Of a stretch of 64,000 nt of DNA, positions 58,951-64,000 are shown one piece after another. The DNA lies in the NCBI GenBank assembly GCA_039105265.1, contig JAPFFF010000038.1, positions 620,001 to 684,000 of the forward strand, in the 5' to 3' direction. Source of the DNA: Tritrichomonas musculus. Taxonomy: Eukaryota; Parabasalia; Tritrichomonadida; Tritrichomonadidae. The notes under the pieces are model-generated. The model was not told the DNA's origin. It was given only the letters and a program-made list of their open reading frames with translations, and searched no databases. A program made the position numbers and the translations under genes. How positions within the stretch are numbered: the stretch's first letter is position 1; each line of letters starts with the position of its first letter.

Positions 58951-61900
58951 ATGCAAGAAAAAGAGCACGTTATTGATGTAAACAAATATAATAAAATTCA
59001 AAAGATTGGAGAAGGTGGATTTGGTATAGTTTATAAAGTCCAAGAACAAGGAACTCCAAATATATATGCTTTAAAAATTTCGATTAAACCTATTCTACCA
59101 GAATCCCAAGAAATGATTTTTCTTTCACGAGAAGTTAACAACAACGCAAGCACCTACCACCCATCCCTATTAAAATTCATAGGATACAGTCCGACAGATT
59201 ATGATAATGATCCATATCCAGTAATTGTCACAGAATATGCCATAAATGGCTCATTATCAGATTTAATTGAACTAGAGCGCAAACAACAAGCATCAATTGA
59301 AAACTGGACGGACACGAAAAAGTTAATTATTATATATGGAATTGCATCAGGCATGAAATACTTACATGCGCACCACATTATTCATAGAGACCTTAAACCG
59401 GAAAATATACTGATGGATGAATATCTTTTTCCAAAAATTGCCGATTTTGGTCTTTCCAAACAACTTCATGAAAATCCAGATTCAGTTACACCACAATCAA
59501 CTATTGGAATCAAAGGAACACCAAATTACATCCCTCTTGAATCATTTAATACATCAGTACAAACCGAATCAGGAGATGTTTATGCATTTGGAATGATTAT
59601 GTACGAACTTTTGACGACTAAAATTCCATTTGAAAAAATGAATGTATTTGATATTCACAAAAAATTGACCAACAAACAACTTCCAGAATTTGATGTGCCA
59701 GTTGACGATGCATATAAAAATTTAATTGAAAGATGCTGGTCATTTAATCCCAATGAAAGGCCAACATTTGTAGAAATTGTTGAAGAATTGGAGAAAAATC
59801 GTGCTTTCATCATTCCTTCAATTGCTGCTGATGAAAACGATTTTTGGGATTATGTTAATTACGTCAAAAGTTATCCAGATGTTTATGATGAAAAGAAAAT
59901 AATCAATATTAATGATTATATTCGTAATAAAGATTCTATTACATTCAAAAAAATCAATGTTCAACGATACATTGAGGAACAACAAGATCAATCATTGTCT
60001 GCTAAAATCAGTAGATTTTTCAAAGGCAAACCGCTTTATCCATTAGAAGAATTAAAAAAGTTAAATACGGAAAAACAATATTTAGTTATTCAATCAGAAA
60101 ATGATGCAAATAATCAATTCTTTATTGGAACATACTTGATTGAAGGAAAAAACGATTTTCCAAAGAATGTTGATCTTGGAGTGAAATACCTTGAAAGATC
60201 AGCAAATAAAAATATTGAATCAACATTTTATCTATGCAACATGCTTTTTAAAGGAAATGTCATTAAACGAGATTTCAAGAAAGCGATGAATTATCTTTCT
60301 AAACATCTTAAATCGAATGACATTCGGATTCACAAATTATATTCAAAAATCTGCATTAAAGAAAAGAACTTCAGAGAAGCTATGAAATACATTAATCGAA
60401 ATGCAAAAAGAGGTGATTTATATTCTAGGTACAAATACGGTCAAATGCTTTTCATAGGACTTGGGTGCACGAGAAATATCAAAGAAGCCAAACATTACAT
60501 CAATTTATCATCCAACGATGGATTCCAAAAAAGCAAACTATTTGAAAAGTTTCTAAATAATTTGAGTGAAAACGAATCATTTTTAAGGCTTCCTGTTGAA
60601 ATTCAATATTCCATTATAAAACGAATTGTTAAATACAACAAGAACGAACTTCATTTTTCATTCAGAGACACAGAAGAACTTTTTATGAATAAATCTTTTG
60701 GACCAAGATATTTCATTGATTCATCCAGCTCATTTGACAGTATCACTATTGAAACACTTTTTCCTTCCAAATTATTTGATCAAATTCATGATCTAATTAA
60801 TTTGACCAAAGAAAACTCAATTCAAAACATCAATATCTGTGTTTTTATATTTGATACTGAATTTATTGATTTGTCCACAAATGTGAATGATCAACTCATT
60901 GAAACATCCATTCAAATCATTGATTCATATCCATATTTTTGTTTACTGGAACTTGATAAGATACCAATTCCAACATCTTTAAATTCAATTATGTCTAAAT
61001 CTTTCATAAGATGTTCATCATTGACGCAAATTACAATTCCTTCTTCTGTAACTTCAATTGGAATTTGTGCTTTCTATGGATGTTCATCATTGACGCAAAT
61101 TACAATTCCTTCTTCTGTAACTTCAATTGGAATTTGTGCTTTCTATGGATGTTCATCATTGACAGAAATCACAATTCCTTCTTCTGTAACTTTAATTGGA
61201 ATTTATGCTTTCTATGGATGTTCATCATTAATACAAATCACAATTCCTTCTTCTGTAACTTCAATTGAAGAAGGCACTTTTAGAGGATGTTCATCATTTA
61301 AGCAAATCACAATTCCGTCATCTGTAAATTCAATTGAAGGTTCTTCTTTTGAAGGATGTTCAACATTGGAACGAATCATAATTCCTATTTCTGTAACTGA
61401 AATCGGAGCATATGCATTCAGTGAATGTTCATCACTGACACAAATTGAAATTCCTTCATCTGTAACTTCAATTGGAAAATATGCTTTTAAAGAATGTAAA
61501 AAACTAACACATATCTCAATTCCTTCTTCTATGACTTCAATTGGAGAAGGCACTTTTAGAGGATGTTCATCATTTACGCAAATAACAATTTCATCATCTG
61601 TAAATTTAATTGAAGATTATGCTTTTAAAGAATGTATAAAACTAGCGCATATCAAAATTCCTTCTTCTGTAACAGAAATTGGGAAAAATGTTTTTGAAGG
61701 ATGTTCGTCATTAGCACATATCTTAATTCCTTCTTCTGTAACTAAATTTGGAGAAAGCACTTTCAGAGGATGCTCATCATTAACACAAATCACAATTCCT
61801 TCTTCTGTAACTTCAATTGGGAATTCCGCTTTCAGAGAATGTTCATCATTGACAAAAATTGAAATTCCTTCTTCTGTAACTTCAATTTGTAATTATGCTT

Positions 61901-63864
61901 TTAAGGAATGTTCAAAACTAGCACAAATCACAATTCCTTCTTCCGTAACTTCAATTGGAGAAGGTGCTTTCAATGCATGCTCATCATTGACACAAATAGA
62001 AATTCTATCTTCTTTAACAGACATTGGATGGTATGCTTTCGCCGGATGCTTTTTATTGGCAAATATCACAATCCCTTCTTCTGTAACTTCAATTGGAGAT
62101 GGTGCTTTCAATGCATGTTCATCATTAACACATATAGAAATTCTTCCTTCTATAACTGAAATTGGATGTCATGCTTTTGATGGATGTTTTTCATTAACAG
62201 AAATAACAGTTCCTTCTTCTGTAACAAAAATTGGACAATATGCATTCAGAGGATGTTCATCATTGGAACAAATCACAATTCTTTCTTCTCTAACTGAAAT
62301 TGGAGAAGGAACTTTCGGAAGTTGTTCATCATTGACAAAAATCGCAATTCCTTCTTCTGTAACTGAAATTGGTTCATATGCTTTCTATAAATGTTCATTA
62401 TTAAAATGTATTACAATTCCTCCTCTTGTAACTGGAATTGGGAAATACGCTTTTAAAGGATGCTCATCATTAATGCAAATCACAATTCATTCTTCTACAA
62501 CTTCAATTGGAGAAGGTGCTTTCAATGAATGCTCATCTTTGAAACAAATCGAAATTCCTTCCTCCATAACGACAATAAGCGACTATACTTTTAGAGAATG
62601 CACAAATCTGGTCAAAATCACAATTCCTTCTTCTACAACTTCAATTGGAGAAGGTTCTTTCAGAAGATGTTCTTCATTGATCGAAATCACAATTCCTCCT
62701 TTTGTAACTTCAATTGGTGATTTTGCCTTTAACGAATGCACAAATCTGGTCAAAATCACAATTCCTTCTTCTGTAACTTCAATTGGAAAAGGTGCTTTCA
62801 GAGAATGTTCATCTTTGACTGAAATCACAATTCCTCTTTTAGTAACTTCAATTGGTGATTCTGTTTTTAATGAATGCAAAAAACTATCACGAATCACATT
62901 TCTTTCTTCTGTGACTTCAATTGGCGATTTTGCTTTCAGAAAATGCAAATTCTTGAATTATATTTCCATTCCTTCTTCTGTAACTTCAATTGGAAATTCT
63001 GCTTTCAGAGAATGTTCATTGAGACAAATCACAATTCCTTCTTCAGTAACTTCAATTGGTGATCATGCTTTTAAAAAATGCGAACGACTAACACACATAA
63101 CAATTCTTTCATCTTCTTTAGCTTCAATTGGAGAAGATACTTTCAGAGGATGTTCATCATTGACCGAAATCACAATTCCTTCTCCTGCAACTGAAATTAG
63201 ATTGAACGCTTTTTCTGGTTGCTTTAAATCGATCCAAATCACAATTCCTTCTCCTGTAACTGAAATTGGTAATTCCGCTTTCAGAGAATGTTCATCATTA
63301 ACAAATGTCTCAATTCCTTCTTCTGTAACTGAAATTGGATGGAATGCTTTTGCTGGTTGCTTTAAATTGACACAAATCACGATTCCTTCTTCTGTAACTT
63401 CAATTCGGAATTATGCTTTCGATGACTGCTATAATTTGGCACAAATCACGATTCCTTCTTCTGCAACTTCAATTGGTGACTATGCTTTTAGAGGATGCTC
63501 ATCATTGACAGAAATCACAATTCCTTCCTCTGTAACTTCAATCGGAGCATTTGCGTTCAGTGAATGTTCATCACTGACAGAAATCAAAATTCTTTCTTCT
63601 CTTTCTTTAATTGAAAATTATGTTTTTAATGAATGCTCACAACTAGCACAAATAGAAATTCCTTCATCTGTAACAGAGATTAGAGAATGTGCTTTCAATG
63701 AATGCTCAAAACTAACACAAATCACAATTCCTCCTTCCGTAATTAGAATTGGGTATTTTGCCTTCAATGGATGCTCATCATTGACTGAAATTACAATTCC
63801 TTCTTCTTTAACTGAAATTGGATTGAATGCTTTTCCTCCAAACACAATAATTAACAGAATTTAA
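58951..63864 (+). CDS. Kinase-Sel1-LRR fusion protein
   Basis: A 1637-residue protein with three modules. Residues 10-275: an intact TKL-like kinase, IGEGGFGIVYKV (from 18), YALKIS (Lys), HRDLKPEN (145-152), ADFGLSK (Asp165), KGTPNYIPLE in place of APE, GDVYAFGMIMYELL and a RPTFVEI end. Residues about 375-540: four or more Sel1-like repeats (NVDLGVKYLERSANKNIEST, DFKKAMNYLSKHL, NIKEAKHYINLSS). Residues about 690-1637: about 40 BspA-type LRRs of the form CSSLTQITIPSSVTSIG--AF-G. The kinase is likely active; Sel1 and LRR arrays probably recruit substrates or bind ligands. No signal peptide or membrane helix, so it is likely cytosolic rather than a receptor. The LRRs are far more uniform than those of the gene at 42826, suggesting recent tandem expansion. 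It ends AFPPNTIINRI. Confidence 0.93.
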   Translation: MQEKEHVIDVNKYNKIQKIGEGGFGIVYKVQEQGTPNIYALKISIKPILPESQEMIFLSREVNNNASTYHPSLLKFIGYSPTDYDNDPYPVIVTEYAINGSLSDLIELERKQQASIENWTDTKKLIIIYGIASGMKYLHAHHIIHRDLKPENILMDEYLFPKIADFGLSKQLHENPDSVTPQSTIGIKGTPNYIPLESFNTSVQTESGDVYAFGMIMYELLTTKIPFEKMNVFDIHKKLTNKQLPEFDVPVDDAYKNLIERCWSFNPNERPTFVEIVEELEKNRAFIIPSIAADENDFWDYVNYVKSYPDVYDEKKIININDYIRNKDSITFKKINVQRYIEEQQDQSLSAKISRFFKGKPLYPLEELKKLNTEKQYLVIQSENDANNQFFIGTYLIEGKNDFPKNVDLGVKYLERSANKNIESTFYLCNMLFKGNVIKRDFKKAMNYLSKHLKSNDIRIHKLYSKICIKEKNFREAMKYINRNAKRGDLYSRYKYGQMLFIGLGCTRNIKEAKHYINLSSNDGFQKSKLFEKFLNNLSENESFLRLPVEIQYSIIKRIVKYNKNELHFSFRDTEELFMNKSFGPRYFIDSSSSFDSITIETLFPSKLFDQIHDLINLTKENSIQNINICVFIFDTEFIDLSTNVNDQLIETSIQIIDSYPYFCLLELDKIPIPTSLNSIMSKSFIRCSSLTQITIPSSVTSIGICAFYGCSSLTQITIPSSVTSIGICAFYGCSSLTEITIPSSVTLIGIYAFYGCSSLIQITIPSSVTSIEEGTFRGCSSFKQITIPSSVNSIEGSSFEGCSTLERIIIPISVTEIGAYAFSECSSLTQIEIPSSVTSIGKYAFKECKKLTHISIPSSMTSIGEGTFRGCSSFTQITISSSVNLIEDYAFKECIKLAHIKIPSSVTEIGKNVFEGCSSLAHILIPSSVTKFGESTFRGCSSLTQITIPSSVTSIGNSAFRECSSLTKIEIPSSVTSICNYAFKECSKLAQITIPSSVTSIGEGAFNACSSLTQIEILSSLTDIGWYAFAGCFLLANITIPSSVTSIGDGAFNACSSLTHIEILPSITEIGCHAFDGCFSLTEITVPSSVTKIGQYAFRGCSSLEQITILSSLTEIGEGTFGSCSSLTKIAIPSSVTEIGSYAFYKCSLLKCITIPPLVTGIGKYAFKGCSSLMQITIHSSTTSIGEGAFNECSSLKQIEIPSSITTISDYTFRECTNLVKITIPSSTTSIGEGSFRRCSSLIEITIPPFVTSIGDFAFNECTNLVKITIPSSVTSIGKGAFRECSSLTEITIPLLVTSIGDSVFNECKKLSRITFLSSVTSIGDFAFRKCKFLNYISIPSSVTSIGNSAFRECSLRQITIPSSVTSIGDHAFKKCERLTHITILSSSLASIGEDTFRGCSSLTEITIPSPATEIRLNAFSGCFKSIQITIPSPVTEIGNSAFRECSSLTNVSIPSSVTEIGWNAFAGCFKLTQITIPSSVTSIRNYAFDDCYNLAQITIPSSATSIGDYAFRGCSSLTEITIPSSVTSIGAFAFSECSSLTEIKILSSLSLIENYVFNECSQLAQIEIPSSVTEIRECAFNECSKLTQITIPPSVIRIGYFAFNGCSSLTEITIPSSLTEIGLNAFPPNTIINRI

Positions 63865-63950
63865 CTTAACTCTGGCCCTTAAAATTCACATCAATTCCTT
63901 CATTTTATTTTTAAAATGAAATGCTATTTCTTAAATTTATAAAAGATATC

Positions 63951-63974
63951 TTTTTTTTTTTTTTTTTTTTTTTT
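63951..63974. repeat. Poly-T run
   Basis: An uninterrupted T run of about 24 bases lies roughly 90 bases after the kinase-LRR stop codon. Confidence 0.9.
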
Positions 63975-64000
63975 CTCTTGTAATATAATTATAAAGTATA

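Noticed and set aside
61011-63845. Many frames on both strands within the LRR part of the kinase gene
   Set aside because: They are shadows of the uniform LRR DNA repeat and share its 69-bp periodicity.

Overview
The window looks like nuclear DNA of a parabasalid protist of the Trichomonas/Tritrichomonas type (inference, no species claimed). Reasons: very AT-rich DNA outside the first 5 kb, apparently intronless genes, R2R3 Myb protein, TKL-like kinases fused to Sel1 or leucine-rich repeats, BspA-type LRR proteins, an ankyrin-like protein, a PPP phosphatase, and many cut-and-paste DNA transposons. Two tRNAs (Arg-CCG, Trp-CCA) lie on the minus strand.

Layout. 1-4928: a visibly more GC-rich block of foreign character, cut by the left window edge. 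It holds a perfect 699-bp inverted duplication around three 52-bp direct repeats, two identical copies of a small basic protein gene, and a long minus-strand gene for an 817-residue protein with replication-initiator-like motifs. 4929-11550: a host repeat whose inverted copy lies at 21822-22054, a 573-bp TTAA-flanked MITE, an FCP1/SCP-like phosphatase with an altered catalytic motif, a GC-rich palindrome, and a Myb gene. 11551-16811: a kinase-Sel1 gene, an LRR remnant and a Cys/His-rich protein gene. 17461-25688: transposon-rich: a non-autonomous TA-flanked element, a complete TTAA-flanked Kolobok-like element, a complete Tc1/mariner-like element whose transposase ends in a Myb domain, and an older inverted-repeat element. 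25786-41412: a truncated unknown gene, a protein with three tandem kinase-like domains, an ankyrin-like protein, tRNA-Arg, an interrupted CAP-domain gene, a PPP phosphatase, a non-autonomous element with an 8-bp target duplication, and a BTB/Tubby-like protein. 42035-46005: a decayed gene and a 1059-residue BspA-type LRR protein. 46141-55949: a 9.8-kb array of about 181 copies of a 54-bp unit, organised in higher-order blocks. 56128-64000: tRNA-Trp, a small unknown gene, an LRR remnant and a 1637-residue kinase-Sel1-LRR protein.

How it fits together: the host genes are mostly signalling and scaffold or surface-type repeat proteins of large expanded families, each with its own flanking DNA and no operon logic. 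Decayed pieces of the same families (LRR remnants at 14854 and 57431, the CAP gene, the gene at 42035-42637) show birth and death of copies. At least six DNA transposon footprints account for much of the long gene-free DNA. The most unusual items are the giant hierarchical 54-bp array, the palindromic block at the left edge, the Myb-tailed Tc1 transposase, and the pseudokinase-pseudokinase-kinase protein.
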